Assembly: GCF_030817495.1 (NCBI RefSeq)
Contig: NZ_JAUSZK010000001.1
Coordinates: 1,405,001 to 1,469,000, forward strand
Reading direction: 5' to 3'
Origin: Streptomyces sp. V3I7
GTDB taxonomy: Bacteria; Actinomycetota; Actinomycetes; Streptomycetales; Streptomycetaceae
DNA length: 64,000 nucleotides
Part shown: positions 16,165 to 26,126 of the stretch, one piece after another
Layout of the letters: every line of letters begins with the position of its first letter
How positions within the stretch are numbered: position 1 is the stretch's first letter
Program-made: the position numbers and the translations under genes
Notes under the pieces: model-generated
What the model saw: only the letters and a program-made list of their open reading frames with translations
Databases searched by the model: none
What the model was told of the DNA's origin: nothing

Positions 16165-16932
16165 TCAGGCGCCGACGGCGTGCAGGCCGCCGTCCACGTG
16201 GACGATCTCGCCGGTGGTCTTCGGGAACCAGTCGCTCAGCAGGGCGACGACGCCGCGGCCGGCCGGCTCCGGGTCCTTGAGGTCCCACTCCAGTGGCGCG
16301 CGGTTGTCCCACACGGACGCGAGCTCCGCGAAGCCGGGGATGGACTTGGCGGCCATGGAGCCGAGCGGGCCCGCCGAGATGAGGTTGCAGCGGATGTTCT
16401 GCTTGCCCAGGTCGCGCGCCATGTAACGGTTGGTGGCCTCCAGGGCGGCCTTGGCCGGGCCCATCCAGTCGTACTGGGGCCAGGCGTACTGCGCGTCGAA
16501 GGTGAGGCCGACGACCGAGCCGCCGTTCTGCATCAGCGGCAGGCAGGCCATGGTCAGCGACTTCAGGGAGAACGCCGAGACGTGCATGGCCGTGGCGACC
16601 GACTCGAACGGGGTGTTCAGGAAGTTGCCGCCGAGCGCGTCCTGCGGCGCGAAGCCGATGGAGTGCACGACGCCGTCGAGACCGCCCAGCTCCTCGCCGA
16701 CGACGTCGGCCAGGCGCGCGAGGTGCTCCTCGTTGGTGACGTCGAGCTCGATGACCTTGGTGGGCTTCGGCAGCTTCTTGGCGATGCGCTCGGTCAGCGT
16801 GGGCCGCGGGAACGCGGTGAGGATGATCTCGGCACCCTGCTCCTGGGCCAGCTTGGCGGTGTGGAAGGCGATGGATGCCTCCGTCAGCACACCGGTGATC
16901 AGGATGCGCTTGCCCTCGAGAATTCCGCTCAT
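16165..16932 (-). CDS. fabI: Enoyl-[acyl-carrier-protein] reductase (NADH), FabI/InhA
   Basis: 255 residues. It reduces the trans-2-enoyl-ACP bond in each type II fatty-acid elongation cycle. The variant SDR nucleotide motif GVLTEASIAFHTAKLAQEQG (residues about 14-33) and the YDWMGPAKAALE catalytic block (Tyr...Lys spaced by six, typical of enoyl reductases) identify FabI/InhA; IPGF and HVDGGLHAVGA follow. It lies five bases behind fabG and is likely translated by coupling, since its own ribosome binding site is weak. It would be the target of isoniazid/triclosan-type inhibitors. Confidence 0.96.
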   Translation of the reverse strand: MSGILEGKRILITGVLTEASIAFHTAKLAQEQGAEIILTAFPRPTLTERIAKKLPKPTKVIELDVTNEEHLARLADVVGEELGGLDGVVHSIGFAPQDALGGNFLNTPFESVATAMHVSAFSLKSLTMACLPLMQNGGSVVGLTFDAQYAWPQYDWMGPAKAALEATNRYMARDLGKQNIRCNLISAGPLGSMAAKSIPGFAELASVWDNRAPLEWDLKDPEPAGRGVVALLSDWFPKTTGEIVHVDGGLHAVGA

Positions 16933-16937
16933 GGTGA

Positions 16938-17657
16938 TCAGTGACCCATTCCCAGTCCGCCGTCAACGGGGATGACGGCTCCAGTGATGTACGAGGCGTC
17001 GTCCGAGGCGAGGAACCGCACCGTCGCGGCGACCTCCTCGGCCTGCGCGTAACGGCCGAGCGGCACCTGCGACACGATGCCCGCGCGCTGCTCGTCGGTG
17101 AGCGCCTGGGTCATGTCGGTGTCGACGAAACCGGGCGCGACGACGTTGAAGGTGATGTTGCGCGAGCCGAGCTCCCGCGCGAGCGAGCGCGCGAAGCCGA
17201 CCAGGGCGGCCTTGGAGGCGGCGTAGTTCGCCTGCCCCGCCGAGCCGAGCAGGCCGACGACCGAGGAGATCAGGACGACGCGGCCCTTCTTGGCGCGCAG
17301 CATGCCGCGGTTGGCGCGCTTGACGACGCGGAAGGTGCCGGTGAGGTTGGTGTCGACGACCGAGGTGAAGTCCTCCTCGGACATGCGCATCAGCAGCTGG
17401 TCCTTGGTGATGCCGGCGTTGGCGATCAGGACCTCGACCGGGCCGTGCTCGGCCTCGATCTCCTTGTAGGCCTGCTCCACCTGCTCGGGGTCGGTGATGT
17501 CGCACTTGACGGCCAGGCAGCCGAGTTCCGTCAGGGCGGCCGGCGGCTCACCCGAGCGGTACGTGATGGCGACCTTGTCGCCGGCGTCGGCGAACGCGCG
17601 GGCGATGGCGAGGCCGATGCCCCGGTTGCCTCCGGTGACGAGAACCGAGCGGCTCAA
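16938..17657 (-). CDS. fabG: 3-oxoacyl-[acyl-carrier-protein] reductase
   Basis: 239 residues, NADPH-dependent reduction of 3-oxoacyl-ACP. Classical SDR signatures: TGGNRGIG (residues 8-15), NAG, SSVVG with catalytic Ser, YAASK, and IPVDGGLGMGH at the end, which is the FabG/MabA form. It starts with TTG, a rare codon, supported by AAAGGGTG six bases upstream; this may limit expression. It is the first gene of a two-gene operon with fabI, like the mabA-inhA pair of mycobacteria. Confidence 0.94.
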   Translation of the reverse strand: MSRSVLVTGGNRGIGLAIARAFADAGDKVAITYRSGEPPAALTELGCLAVKCDITDPEQVEQAYKEIEAEHGPVEVLIANAGITKDQLLMRMSEEDFTSVVDTNLTGTFRVVKRANRGMLRAKKGRVVLISSVVGLLGSAGQANYAASKAALVGFARSLARELGSRNITFNVVAPGFVDTDMTQALTDEQRAGIVSQVPLGRYAQAEEVAATVRFLASDDASYITGAVIPVDGGLGMGH

Positions 17658-18013
17658 CGGATCACCCTTTCGATAGCGGTTTGCAACAGTCCGACAACCC
17701 GCCCGAACACCTGGATGACAGGCGGCTTCACCGAAAACCTATCGGTCCGGGCGCATCGACGGGCAATCGGTCACCGACAGTGGCTCCCCTTCACTCCTGT
17801 CGGGTTCCTACAGTGTGCGCGTCCGTACGTTCCGCTCCCGCCGCCGGGCCGGCACGGTCCCGCCGCCCCTCGGGAACGGCACGGCGGACGTGCGAAGTCG
17901 CCGCACTGGCCCGGGGGTTGGCCCCGCGCTCGCCCCTGGGGGCGCCGGTGGGCCATGATTCACTGCCTGCGACGGCCATCGCCGGAGAGCACCTCGTCGA
18001 AGGGACCCCACCC
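17658..18013. other. Divergent promoter region, no gene
   Basis: 356 bp between fabG (minus) and tldD (plus). No ORF has a believable start or composition, and I see no strong hairpin or palindrome; promoters for both operons are expected here. Confidence 0.5.
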
Positions 18014-19537
18014 GTGCCCCATGAAGTCGATCAGTCGTTCCTGGCACTTCCCCTACGCGCCCTGGCCGACGCCGCGCTCGCCCGCGCGCGGGCGCTGGGG
18101 GCCGAGCACGCGGACTTCCGGTTCGAGCGGGTGCGCAGCGCGTCCTGGCGGCTGCGGGACGCAAGGCCGGCCGGGTCCTCCGACACCACCGACCTCGGGT
18201 ACGCGGTTCGGGTCGTGCACGGCGGGACCTGGGGCTTCGCCTCCGGCGTCGACCTGACGATGGACGCGGCCGCCAAGGTCGCCTCGCAGGCCGTGGCGAT
18301 GGCGAAGCTCTCCGCCCAGGTGCTCAGGGCCGCCGGGTCGGAGGAGCACGTGGAGCTGGCCGCCGAGCCGGTGCACGCCGAGAAGACATGGGTGTCGTCG
18401 TACGAGATCGATCCCTTCTCCGTGCCCGACGCGGAGAAGACGGCGCTGCTGGCCGACTGGAGCGGGCGGCTGCTGGCGGCGCGCGGGGTCAACCACGTCG
18501 ACGCGTCGCTGCTCACCGTGCACGAGAACAAGTTCTACGCGGACACCGCGGGCACCGTGACCACCCAGCAGCGGGTGCGGGTGCATCCGCAGCTGACGGC
18601 GGTGTCGGTGGACGAGTCCAGCGGCGAGTTCGACTCGATGCGGACGATCGCGCCGCCGGTCGGGCGCGGCTGGGAGTACCTGACCGGCACCGGCTGGGAC
18701 TGGGACGACGAGCTGGCACGGATCCCGGGGCTGCTCGCGGAGAAGATGCGCGCGCCGAGCGTGGATGCGGGCCTCTACGACCTGGTCGTCGACCCGTCCA
18801 ACCTGTGGCTGACCATCCACGAGTCCATCGGGCACGCCACCGAGCTGGACCGCGCCCTCGGCTACGAGGCGGCCTACGCCGGCACCTCCTTCGCCACCTT
18901 CGACCAGCTCGGCAAGCTGAAGTACGGCTCCGAGCTGATGAACGTCACCGGTGACCGCACCGCCGAGCACGGCCTGGCGACCGTCGGCTACGACGACGAG
19001 GGCGTCGAGGCGCAGTCCTGGGACCTGGTGAAGGACGGCACGCTGGTCGGCTACCAGCTGGATCGCAGGATCGCGAGGCTGACCGGGTTCGAGCGGTCCA
19101 ACGGGTGCGCGTTCGCCGACTCCCCCGCGCACGTGCCCGTGCAGCGCATGGCCAACGTCTCGCTCCGCCCGGACCCGGCGGGGCTGTCGACGCAGGATCT
19201 GATCGGGGGCGTGGACCGCGGCATCTACGTCGTCGGCGACCGCTCGTGGTCCATCGACATGCAGCGCTACAACTTCCAGTTCACCGGGCAGCGCTTCTTC
19301 CGGATCGAGAACGGCCGGATCGCCGGCCAGTTGCGGGACGTGGCCTACCAGGCGACGACCACCGACTTCTGGGGTTCGATGGCGGCCGTCGGCGGCCCGC
19401 AGACGTACGTCCTGGGCGGCGCCTTCAACTGCGGCAAGGCCCAGCCGGGCCAGGTGGCCGCCGTCTCCCACGGCTGCCCCTCCGCCCTCTTCCGGAGCGT
19501 CAACATTCTGAACACCACGCAGGAGGCCGGTCGATGA
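18014..19537 (+). CDS. tldD: TldD family metalloprotease
   Basis: 507 residues, TldD/PmbA fold. The zinc motif HESIGHATE (H269, E270, H274) is the TldD HExxxH; further conserved blocks include GYDDEGV, NVSLRPDP, YVVGDRSWSIDMQRYNFQF and GGAFNCGKAQPGQ. TldD/TldE form a heterodimeric protease that degrades unfolded peptides; in E. coli it matures microcin B17 and degrades CcdA. The stop codon overlaps the next gene's ATG (ATGA). GTG 18014 has GAAGGGAC upstream. No RiPP precursor is evident nearby. Confidence 0.93.
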   Translation: MPHEVDQSFLALPLRALADAALARARALGAEHADFRFERVRSASWRLRDARPAGSSDTTDLGYAVRVVHGGTWGFASGVDLTMDAAAKVASQAVAMAKLSAQVLRAAGSEEHVELAAEPVHAEKTWVSSYEIDPFSVPDAEKTALLADWSGRLLAARGVNHVDASLLTVHENKFYADTAGTVTTQQRVRVHPQLTAVSVDESSGEFDSMRTIAPPVGRGWEYLTGTGWDWDDELARIPGLLAEKMRAPSVDAGLYDLVVDPSNLWLTIHESIGHATELDRALGYEAAYAGTSFATFDQLGKLKYGSELMNVTGDRTAEHGLATVGYDDEGVEAQSWDLVKDGTLVGYQLDRRIARLTGFERSNGCAFADSPAHVPVQRMANVSLRPDPAGLSTQDLIGGVDRGIYVVGDRSWSIDMQRYNFQFTGQRFFRIENGRIAGQLRDVAYQATTTDFWGSMAAVGGPQTYVLGGAFNCGKAQPGQVAAVSHGCPSALFRSVNILNTTQEAGR

Positions 19538-20928
19538 GCGCCCGTACGAGCAAGCCGCACGAGATCGTCGAGCGTGCGCTGGAGCTGTCGCGGGCGGACG
19601 GGTGCGTCGTCATCGCCGACGAGCACTCCACCGCCAACCTGCGCTGGGCGGGCAACGCGCTGACGACCAACGGCGTCACGCGCGGGCGCACGCTCACGGT
19701 GATCGCCACGGTGGACGGCAAGCAGGGCACGGCGGCCGGGGTGGTGTCCCGCTCGGCCGTGACCGCGGAGGAACTGGAGCCGCTGGTGCGGGCCGCCGAG
19801 GACGCCGCGCGCGAGGCCGGACCCGCCGAGGACGCCCAGCCGCTGGTGAGCGGGGTGCCGCAGTCCCCCGGTTTCACGGACGCGCCCGCCGAGACCTCCT
19901 CCGCGGTGTTCGCCGACTTCGCCCCGGCGCTCGGCGAGGCGTTCGCCCGCGCGCGCGGGGGCGGCCGCGAGCTGTACGGCTTCGCCAACCACGAGCTCGT
20001 CTCCACCTACCTGGGCACGTCGACGGGGCTGCGCCTCAGGCACGACCAGCCCACCGGCACGCTGGAGCTCAACGCCAAGTCCCCGGACCGTACGCGCTCG
20101 GCGTGGGCGGGCCGCTCCACGCGGGACTTCAAGGACGTCGACCCGACCGCGCTGGACGCCGAGCTGGCCGTACGGCTGGGCTGGGCCGAACGGCGCGTGG
20201 AGCTGCCCGCGGGCCGCTACGAGACGCTGCTGCCGCCGAGCGCGGTGGCGGACCTGCTGATCTACCAGCTGTGGTCGGCGTCGGGCCGGGACGCGGTCGA
20301 GGGGCGGACGGTGTTCTCCAAGCCGGGCGGCGGCACGCGCGTCGGCGAGAAGCTGTCCGGGCTGCCGCTGACCCTGCGCAGCGACCCGGGCGAGCCGGGC
20401 CTGGAGTGCGAGCCGTTCGTCGTCGCGCACTCCTCCGGGGGCGATCAGTCGGTGTTCGACAACGGGCTGCCGGTCGCGGCCACGGAGTGGATCGGCCGCG
20501 GTGAGCTGAAGCACCTGATCACCACCCGGCACAGCGCCGCCCTGACCGGGCTGCCGGTGGCCCCGACCGCCGGGAACCTGATCCTGGACGGCGGCGACGA
20601 CCGCTCCATGGAGGAGATGATCGCGGACACCGAGCGCGGGCTGCTGCTGACCTGCCTGTGGTACATCCGCGAGGTGGACCCGGCGACGCTGCTGCTGACG
20701 GGCCTCACCCGGGACGGCGTCTACCTCGTGGAGAACGGCGAGGTGACGGGCCAGGTCAACAACTTCCGGTTCAACGAGTCGCCGGTGGGTCTGCTGGGGC
20801 GGGCGACCGAGGCGGGGCGTACGGAGAAGACGCTGCCCAGGGAGTGGAGCGACTGGTTCACCAGGGCAGCGATGCCCGCGCTGCGCATCCCGGATTTCAA
20901 TATGAGCTCTGTCAGTCAGGGCGTATAA
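19534..20928 (+). CDS. tldE: TldE/PmbA, partner subunit of TldD
   Basis: 464 residues, the same fold as TldD but without the HExxxH motif, as expected for the non-catalytic subunit. Recognisable blocks: [13 protein letters not shown] near the N-terminus, SRDFKDVD-type segment in the middle, and [14 protein letters not shown] ([13 protein letters not shown]), [29 protein letters not shown] and NNFRFNESP in the C-terminal half. It is translationally coupled to tldD. Together they form a chamber that admits only extended peptides. The 56-bp gap to tyrS holds the tyrS ribosome binding site. Confidence 0.93.
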   Translation: MSARTSKPHEIVERALELSRADGCVVIADEHSTANLRWAGNALTTNGVTRGRTLTVIATVDGKQGTAAGVVSRSAVTAEELEPLVRAAEDAAREAGPAEDAQPLVSGVPQSPGFTDAPAETSSAVFADFAPALGEAFARARGGGRELYGFANHELVSTYLGTSTGLRLRHDQPTGTLELNAKSPDRTRSAWAGRSTRDFKDVDPTALDAELAVRLGWAERRVELPAGRYETLLPPSAVADLLIYQLWSASGRDAVEGRTVFSKPGGGTRVGEKLSGLPLTLRSDPGEPGLECEPFVVAHSSGGDQSVFDNGLPVAATEWIGRGELKHLITTRHSAALTGLPVAPTAGNLILDGGDDRSMEEMIADTERGLLLTCLWYIREVDPATLLLTGLTRDGVYLVENGEVTGQVNNFRFNESPVGLLGRATEAGRTEKTLPREWSDWFTRAAMPALRIPDFNMSSVSQGV

Positions 20929-20984
20929 CCTCGTAGTCGGCTGTCACCCGACCGCCCGAAGATCATCAAGGAGACACGAGAACC

Positions 20985-22253
20985 GTGACGGACATCGTCG
21001 ACGAACTGAAGTGGCGCGGGCTCATCGCCCTCTCCACGGACGAGGACGCATTGCGCAAGGCGTTCGCGGACGGTCCCGTCACGTTCTATTGCGGCTTCGA
21101 CCCGACCGCGCCCAGCCTCCATCTCGGCAACCTGGTGCAGATTCTGACGATGCGCCGGATCCAGCAGGCGGGCAACCGACCGCTGGGCCTGGTCGGCGGT
21201 GCCACGGGCCTGATCGGCGACCCGAAGCCGACCGCGGAGCGCACGCTCAACGACCCCGCGGTGGTGGCCGGCTGGGTGGCTCGGATGCGCGGCCAGATCG
21301 AGAGGTTCCTCGACTTCGACGGCCCGAACGCCGCGACCATGGTCAACAACCTGGACTGGACCCAGGGCCTGTCGGCCATCGACTTCCTGCGGGACATCGG
21401 CAAGCACTTCCGGGTCAACAAGATGATCTCGAAGGAGGCCGTCGCCCGGCGTCTGCACTCCGACGCGGGCATCAGCTACACCGAGTTCAGCTACCAGATC
21501 CTGCAGGGCATGGACTTCCTGGAGCTGTACCGGCGCTACGGCTGCACGCTGCAGACCGGCGGCAGCGACCAGTGGGGCAACCTCACGGCGGGCGCCGACC
21601 TGATCCACAAGGTCGAGCCGCATGTCCCGGTGCACGCGCTGGCCACGCCGCTGATCACCAAGGCGGACGGCACCAAGTTCGGCAAGACGGAGTCCGGCAC
21701 GGTCTGGCTCGACGCCGAGCTCACCACGCCGTACGCCTTCTACCAGTTCTGGCTGAACGCCGACGACCGCGACGTCTCCAAGTACCTGCGCATCTTCAGC
21801 TTCCGCTCCCGTGCGGAGATCGAGGAGCTGGAGAAGCAGACCGAGGAGCGTCCGCAGGCGCGGGCCGCGCAGCGCGCGCTGGCCGAGGAGCTGACGACGC
21901 TGGTGCACGGCGCCGAGCAGACGGCCGCCGTGATCGCCGCGTCGAAGGCGCTGTTCGGCCAGGGCGAGCTGGCGGACCTGGACGAGGCCACGCTGGCCGC
22001 CGCACTCTCCGAGCTGCCGCACGCGAAGGTCACCGAGCTCGCCCAGGTGACCGACCTGTTCGCCGAGGTCGGCCTGGTGGCGAGCAAGTCCGCCGCGCGC
22101 CGCACGGTCAAGGAGGGCGGTGCCTACGTGAACAACGTCAAGGTCGCCGCCGAGGACGCCGTCCCCGCCCGGGAGGACCTGATCCACGGCCGCTGGCTGG
22201 TGCTGCGCCGGGGCAAGAAGAACCTGGCGGCGATCGAGGTCGCGTCCGCCTGA
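20985..22253 (+). CDS. tyrS: Tyrosyl-tRNA synthetase
   Basis: 422 residues, class I aminoacyl-tRNA synthetase that charges tRNA-Tyr. Motifs: the HIGH equivalent HLGN (about residue 46), tyrosine-binding [14 protein letters not shown] and GGSDQWGN, the KMSKS equivalent KFGKT, and a C-terminal S4 RNA-binding domain (about 355-415, [18 protein letters not shown]). Start GTG with AAGGAG about ten bases upstream. No T-box is visible in the short upstream region. It is followed by a strong hairpin. Confidence 0.97.
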   Translation: MTDIVDELKWRGLIALSTDEDALRKAFADGPVTFYCGFDPTAPSLHLGNLVQILTMRRIQQAGNRPLGLVGGATGLIGDPKPTAERTLNDPAVVAGWVARMRGQIERFLDFDGPNAATMVNNLDWTQGLSAIDFLRDIGKHFRVNKMISKEAVARRLHSDAGISYTEFSYQILQGMDFLELYRRYGCTLQTGGSDQWGNLTAGADLIHKVEPHVPVHALATPLITKADGTKFGKTESGTVWLDAELTTPYAFYQFWLNADDRDVSKYLRIFSFRSRAEIEELEKQTEERPQARAAQRALAEELTTLVHGAEQTAAVIAASKALFGQGELADLDEATLAAALSELPHAKVTELAQVTDLFAEVGLVASKSAARRTVKEGGAYVNNVKVAAEDAVPAREDLIHGRWLVLRRGKKNLAAIEVASA

Positions 22254-22261
22254 GCCCCGTC

Positions 22262-22297
22262 CGAAGGGCGGCTCCCGTGCTCGGGGGCCGCCCTTCG
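22262..22297 (+). terminator. Terminator after tyrS
   Basis: CGAAGGGCGGC (22262-22272) pairs with GCCGCCCTTCG (22287-22297); the loop itself can pair CCC/GGG. Confidence 0.75.
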
Positions 22298-22428
22298 CCG
22301 TGTCCGCCGCCCCGGTCTCGAAGGCGGGGCGAGTGCGGCGTACCGTGGAACCCGGCCTGGTCGTTCCTGCCGGGCCGCTGGTCGGCTGCGGGGCCGGGAG
22401 GTCCGATGCGGGCGGATGGTGGAGCGTG

Positions 22429-22893
22429 ATGCGGAAACAGCACGACGGGGGCAGCGCCCAGGTCTTCCGGATCACCGGCGCACGCACCGGCCTGGCCGAG
22501 GACGTGCGCGGCCGGCAGCGCCGGTACGTCATCTCGATGTCGGTCCGCACCCTCGCGGTGATCCTCGCGGCCAGTCTCTGGAACGTCGAACGGTACGTCG
22601 CCATCGTGGCGTTGGTGCTCGGGGCGATCATCCCGTACATCGCCGTGGTGATCGCCAACGCGGGCCGGGAGCGGCCGCCGTCGCTGCCGTCGACCTTCGC
22701 GATCACCCCGACGACCATGGCCCCTCCGACGCTGTCGCCGGTCGCGGAGATCGCGCCGAGGCTGCCGGCGGACGCGCACCGGGAAGCGGACGGCAGCGCG
22801 GACCCGTCGTCCGCGCATCCCGAGTCCGCTCCGGGAGACGCGCGGACCGGCCCGGAGGCGAAACCGTGCCGTGACCCGGCCGACGGGGTCTGA
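22429..22893 (+). CDS. DUF3099 membrane protein
   Basis: 154 residues. A conserved cytoplasmic head (VFRITGARTGLAEDVRGRQRRYVISM) is followed by two membrane helices (about 38-55 and 58-77, LAVILAASLW and IVALVLGAIIPYIAVVI) and an acidic, Pro/Ala-rich tail of low complexity. This is the actinobacterial DUF3099 pattern; function unknown. ATG 22429 or the GTG just before it are both possible, with GGAG close upstream. Confidence 0.8.
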   Translation: MRKQHDGGSAQVFRITGARTGLAEDVRGRQRRYVISMSVRTLAVILAASLWNVERYVAIVALVLGAIIPYIAVVIANAGRERPPSLPSTFAITPTTMAPPTLSPVAEIAPRLPADAHREADGSADPSSAHPESAPGDARTGPEAKPCRDPADGV

Positions 22894-23039
22894 CCACCGC
22901 GAACGCGCGGCGGACGGCCGCCGGCCCGGCGGCAACCTCAGGAAAAGCTCAGATCAATCATGCAGTTCCGGTGCCGGGCGACGGGTCACCCGTGACATAC
23001 TGCGTACGCGCTCCGCATCCCCCGTCGGAGCGACGGACC

Positions 23040-23075
23040 GACGCCGGGCAGCTCCCCCCGTGGCTGCTCGGCGTC
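23040..23075 (+). terminator. Hairpin between the DUF3099 and small zinc-finger-like genes
   Basis: GACGCCGGGCAGC (23040-23052) pairs with GCTGCTCGGCGTC (23063-23075) with one G-T wobble, followed by GCCTTGTTT. It could end the DUF3099 transcript or act in the leader of the next gene, which starts 34 bp later. Confidence 0.5.
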
Positions 23076-23108
23076 GCCTTGTTTACGGGCCTTTTGTGAG
23101 ACGAACCA

Positions 23109-23324
23109 GTGACGACTGACCCCATCTGCTCCGCCAAGGGCTGCCGCGCCGACGCCGTGTGGGTGCTGGCGTGGAACAACCCGAAGCTGCACACGCCGGA
23201 GCGGCGCAAGACATGGCTCGCGTGCGACGAGCATCGGGAGCACCTGTCCCAGTTCCTGGGCGTGCGGGGCTTCCTGAAGGACGTCGTCCCGCTGAGCGAC
23301 TGGGAGTCACCCGAAGGAGCGTGA
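23109..23324 (+). CDS. Small Cys/His-rich protein, unknown (often labelled acetone carboxylase-like)
   Basis: 71 residues with CSAKGC near the N-terminus and a later WLACDEHREHL, an arrangement (two Cys, then Cys/His/His) that could bind one zinc. It is conserved in Streptomyces, where I recall database labels naming acetone carboxylase; that enzyme is far larger, so the label is probably misleading. GTG start; convergent with moaA, whose stop lies 17 bp further on. Confidence 0.75.
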   Translation: MTTDPICSAKGCRADAVWVLAWNNPKLHTPERRKTWLACDEHREHLSQFLGVRGFLKDVVPLSDWESPEGA

Positions 23325-23340
23325 GAGCGGGGCGGAAGGC

Positions 23341-24330
23341 CTAGCCGCCGATCGCCGACATGGGTCGGTCCGGCTGGTGGAAGGACGGGTCGTCCAGGCC
23401 GGAGCCCGCCTTCTTGCCCCACATCGCCTCGCGCCAGATGCGGGCGATCTCCTCGTCGGGAGCGTCCGAGCGCAGGGCGCCGCGCAGGTCCGTCTCCTCC
23501 GTGGCGAACAGGCATGTCCTGATCTGGCCGTCGGCGGTCAGGCGGGTGCGGTCGCAGGCCGCGCAGAACGGGCGGGTGACGGAGGCGATGACACCGACGC
23601 GGTGCGGGCCGCCGTCGACGATCCAGCGTTCGGCCGGGGCGGAGCCGCGCTCCCCGGTGTCCTCCGGGGTGAGTTCGAAGCGGGTGCGCAGGGCGGTGAG
23701 GATGTCACCGGCGGTGACCATACTGTCGCGCTTCCAGCCATGCTGGGCGTCCAGCGGCATCTGCTCGATGAACCGCAGTTCGTAGTCGTTCTTCACGGCC
23801 CAGGCCAGCAGGTCCGGGGCCTCGTCCTCGTTGAGGCCGGGCATCAGGACCGTGTTCACCTTGACCGGGTTCAGGCCGGCGTCGCGGGCGGCTTCCAGGC
23901 CGTCGAGCACGTCCTGGTGGCGGTCGCGGCGGGTGAGGGACTTGAAGACGTCCGGACGGAGCGTGTCGAGGGAGACGTTGACCCGGTCCAGGCCCGCGGC
24001 CTTGAGCGCGCTGGCCATCCGCTTGAGCCCGATGCCGTTGGTCGTCACGGACATCTGCGGGCGCGGCTCGAGGGCCGCGACGCGCTCGATGATGCCGACG
24101 ACGCCGGGGCGGATCAGCGGCTCGCCGCCCGTGAAGCGGACCTCCTCGATCCCGAGGGAGGTGACCGCGATGTCGATCAGGCGGACGATCTCGTCATCCG
24201 TGAGCAGGGTGGACTTCGACAGCCACTGCAGGCCCTCCTCGGGCATGCAGTACGTGCAGCGGAGGTTACACCGGTCCGTCAGTGAGACGCGCAGGTCGGT
24301 GGCCACCCGGCCGTAGGTGTCGATGAGCAC
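23341..24330 (-). CDS. moaA: GTP 3',8-cyclase (molybdenum cofactor biosynthesis)
   Basis: 329 residues, radical SAM enzyme that starts molybdopterin synthesis by cyclising GTP. It has the N-terminal cluster motif CNLRCTYCMPEEGL, FTGGEPLIRPG, a second C-terminal cluster CAACDRTRLTADGQIRTCLF and the essential C-terminal Gly-Gly (SAIGG). The product goes to MoaC, which is not in this window. Start GTG 24330 has GGGAGGGGG upstream. It lies alone, separated from the symporter operon by a long hairpin. Confidence 0.95.
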   Translation of the reverse strand: MLIDTYGRVATDLRVSLTDRCNLRCTYCMPEEGLQWLSKSTLLTDDEIVRLIDIAVTSLGIEEVRFTGGEPLIRPGVVGIIERVAALEPRPQMSVTTNGIGLKRMASALKAAGLDRVNVSLDTLRPDVFKSLTRRDRHQDVLDGLEAARDAGLNPVKVNTVLMPGLNEDEAPDLLAWAVKNDYELRFIEQMPLDAQHGWKRDSMVTAGDILTALRTRFELTPEDTGERGSAPAERWIVDGGPHRVGVIASVTRPFCAACDRTRLTADGQIRTCLFATEETDLRGALRSDAPDEEIARIWREAMWGKKAGSGLDDPSFHQPDRPMSAIGG

Positions 24331-24442
24331 GTGGGCCCCCTCCCTTTCCCGGAAGACTCGTCTTTTCGTCACTTGCGAGCCTACGCGACATCTCTGACAT
24401 CGGCTGCGACGACTGTGCTCCCGGAAGTTCCCGGAAGCAGAA

Positions 24443-24480
24443 CGCGGCCGCGCCGCAGAGCCCTCTGCGACGCGGCCGCG
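24443..24480 (-). terminator. Terminator after the symporter operon
   Basis: CGCGGCCGCG (24443-24452) and CGCAGAG (24454-24460) pair with CTCTGCG (24463-24469) and CGCGGCCGCG (24471-24480), one mismatch between the two blocks, 2-nt loop. Confidence 0.78.
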
Positions 24481-24506
24481 CGCGGGCCGCCGTGGACACG
24501 GACCGC

Positions 24507-26126
24507 TCAGTGCGCTCCGGTACCCGTCAGGGAGCGGACCTCCAGCTCCGCGTACTTGCCGGCGTCCGGCTCCTCCTTCGACAGGAGGGTGCCGACGACG
24601 CCGAGCAGGAAGCCGACGGGGATGGAGATGATGCCGGGGTTCTCCAGCGGGAACCAGTGGAAGTCGACGTCGGGGAACATCGACGTGGGCGCGCCCGAGA
24701 CCACCGGCGAGAACAGCACCAGGCCGACCGCCGTGACGAGGCCGCCGTAGATCGACCACAGGGCGCCGGCGGTGGTGAACCGCTTCCAGAACAGGCTGTA
24801 GAGGATGGTGGGCAGGTTGGCGGAGGCGGCGACCGCGAAGGCGAGGGCCACCAGGCCGGCCACGTTGAGGTCGCGGGCGAGGGCGCCGAGGACGATCGAG
24901 ACCGCGCCGATGCCCACCGTCGCCCAGCGGGCCGCGCCCAGCTCCTGCTTCTCGGTGGCGTTGCCCTTCTTGATGACGTTCGCGTAGATGTCGTGCGCGA
25001 AGGAGGAGGACGAGGCCAGGGTCAGGCCCGCGACGACCGCGAGGATGGTGGCGAAGGCGACCGCGGAGATGGAGGCGAGGAGGATCGCGCCCCAGCTGGA
25101 GTCCACGCCGCCCAGGTGCAGGGCCAGCAGCGGGGCCGCGGTGTTACCCGCCTTGTTGGAGGCGATGATCTCGTCCGGCTTGATCAGCGCGGCGGCGCCG
25201 AAGCCGAGGGCGAGGGTCATCAGGTAGAAGGCGCCGATGAGGCCGATCGCCCAGATCACGGACTTACGGGCGGCCTTGGCGGTGGGCACCGTGTAGAAGC
25301 GGATGAGGATGTGCGGCAGGCCGGCGGTGCCGAGGACCAGGGCGATGCCGAGCGAGAGGAAGTCCAGCTTGGTGGTGCCCGTGGCGCCGTACTTCAGGCC
25401 CGGCTCCAGGAACGCTGCGCCCTTGCCGCTGGTGTCGGCGGCCCTGCCCAGCAGCTCGGAGAGGTTGAAGTGGAACTTCAGCAGGACCAGGAAGGTCAGC
25501 AGCAGGGCGCCGATGATCAGCAGGACGGCCTTGACCATCTGGACCCAGGTGGTGCCCTTCATGCCGCCGATGGTGACGTACACGATCATCAGGACGCCGA
25601 CCAGGGCGACGATGCCGATCTTGCCGCCGTCGCTGGTGATGCCGAGGAGCAGCGAGACCAGCACGCCCGCGCCGGCCATCTGGGCCAGCAGGTAGAAGAT
25701 CGACACGACGATGGTGGAGGTGCCGGCCGCGGTGCGGACCGGGCGCTGGCGCATCCGGTACGCCAGCACGTCGCCCATCGTGTAGCGGCCGGAGTTGCGC
25801 AGCGGCTCGGCGACCAGGAGCAGGGCGACCAGCCAGGCGACCAGGAAGCCGATGGAGTACAGGAAGCCGTCGTAGCCGAAGAGGGCGATGGCGCCGGCGA
25901 TGCCGAGGAAGGACGCGGCGGACATGTAGTCGCCGGAGACGGCGAGGCCGTTCTGGAAGCCGGTGAACTGCCGTCCGCCGGCGTAGAAGTCGGCGGCGTC
26001 CCTGGTCTGGCGGCCGGCCCAGACGGTGATGACGAGGGTCGCGGCGACGAAGACCGCGAACAGGGTGATGATCAGCGTGCGGTGCTCGCTCGCCTCTCCG
26101 GCCGCCAGAGTGATCGCGGGGCTCAT
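24507..26126 (-). CDS. Sodium:solute symporter, ActP/MctC type
   Basis: 539 residues with about 13 membrane helices. SSS-family landmarks: DFYAGGRQFTGFQNGLAVSGDYMSAASFLG in the first helices (core FYAGGR...GDYMSAASFLG), GGMKGTTWVQMVKAVLL and the helix-8 region SAVAFATILAVVAGLTLASSSSFAHD. This set matches the acetate/propionate (ActP) and monocarboxylate (MctC) permeases, so it probably imports short carboxylates with Na+ or H+. It is coupled (ATGA overlap) to a DUF485 gene upstream, the arrangement of yjcH-actP in E. coli. Confidence 0.92.
   Translation of the reverse strand: MSPAITLAAGEASEHRTLIITLFAVFVAATLVITVWAGRQTRDAADFYAGGRQFTGFQNGLAVSGDYMSAASFLGIAGAIALFGYDGFLYSIGFLVAWLVALLLVAEPLRNSGRYTMGDVLAYRMRQRPVRTAAGTSTIVVSIFYLLAQMAGAGVLVSLLLGITSDGGKIGIVALVGVLMIVYVTIGGMKGTTWVQMVKAVLLIIGALLLTFLVLLKFHFNLSELLGRAADTSGKGAAFLEPGLKYGATGTTKLDFLSLGIALVLGTAGLPHILIRFYTVPTAKAARKSVIWAIGLIGAFYLMTLALGFGAAALIKPDEIIASNKAGNTAAPLLALHLGGVDSSWGAILLASISAVAFATILAVVAGLTLASSSSFAHDIYANVIKKGNATEKQELGAARWATVGIGAVSIVLGALARDLNVAGLVALAFAVAASANLPTILYSLFWKRFTTAGALWSIYGGLVTAVGLVLFSPVVSGAPTSMFPDVDFHWFPLENPGIISIPVGFLLGVVGTLLSKEEPDAGKYAELEVRSLTGTGAH

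Noticed and set aside
20929..20984. T-box leader of tyrS
   Set aside because: The 56-bp gap is far too short, and tldE runs right up to it.
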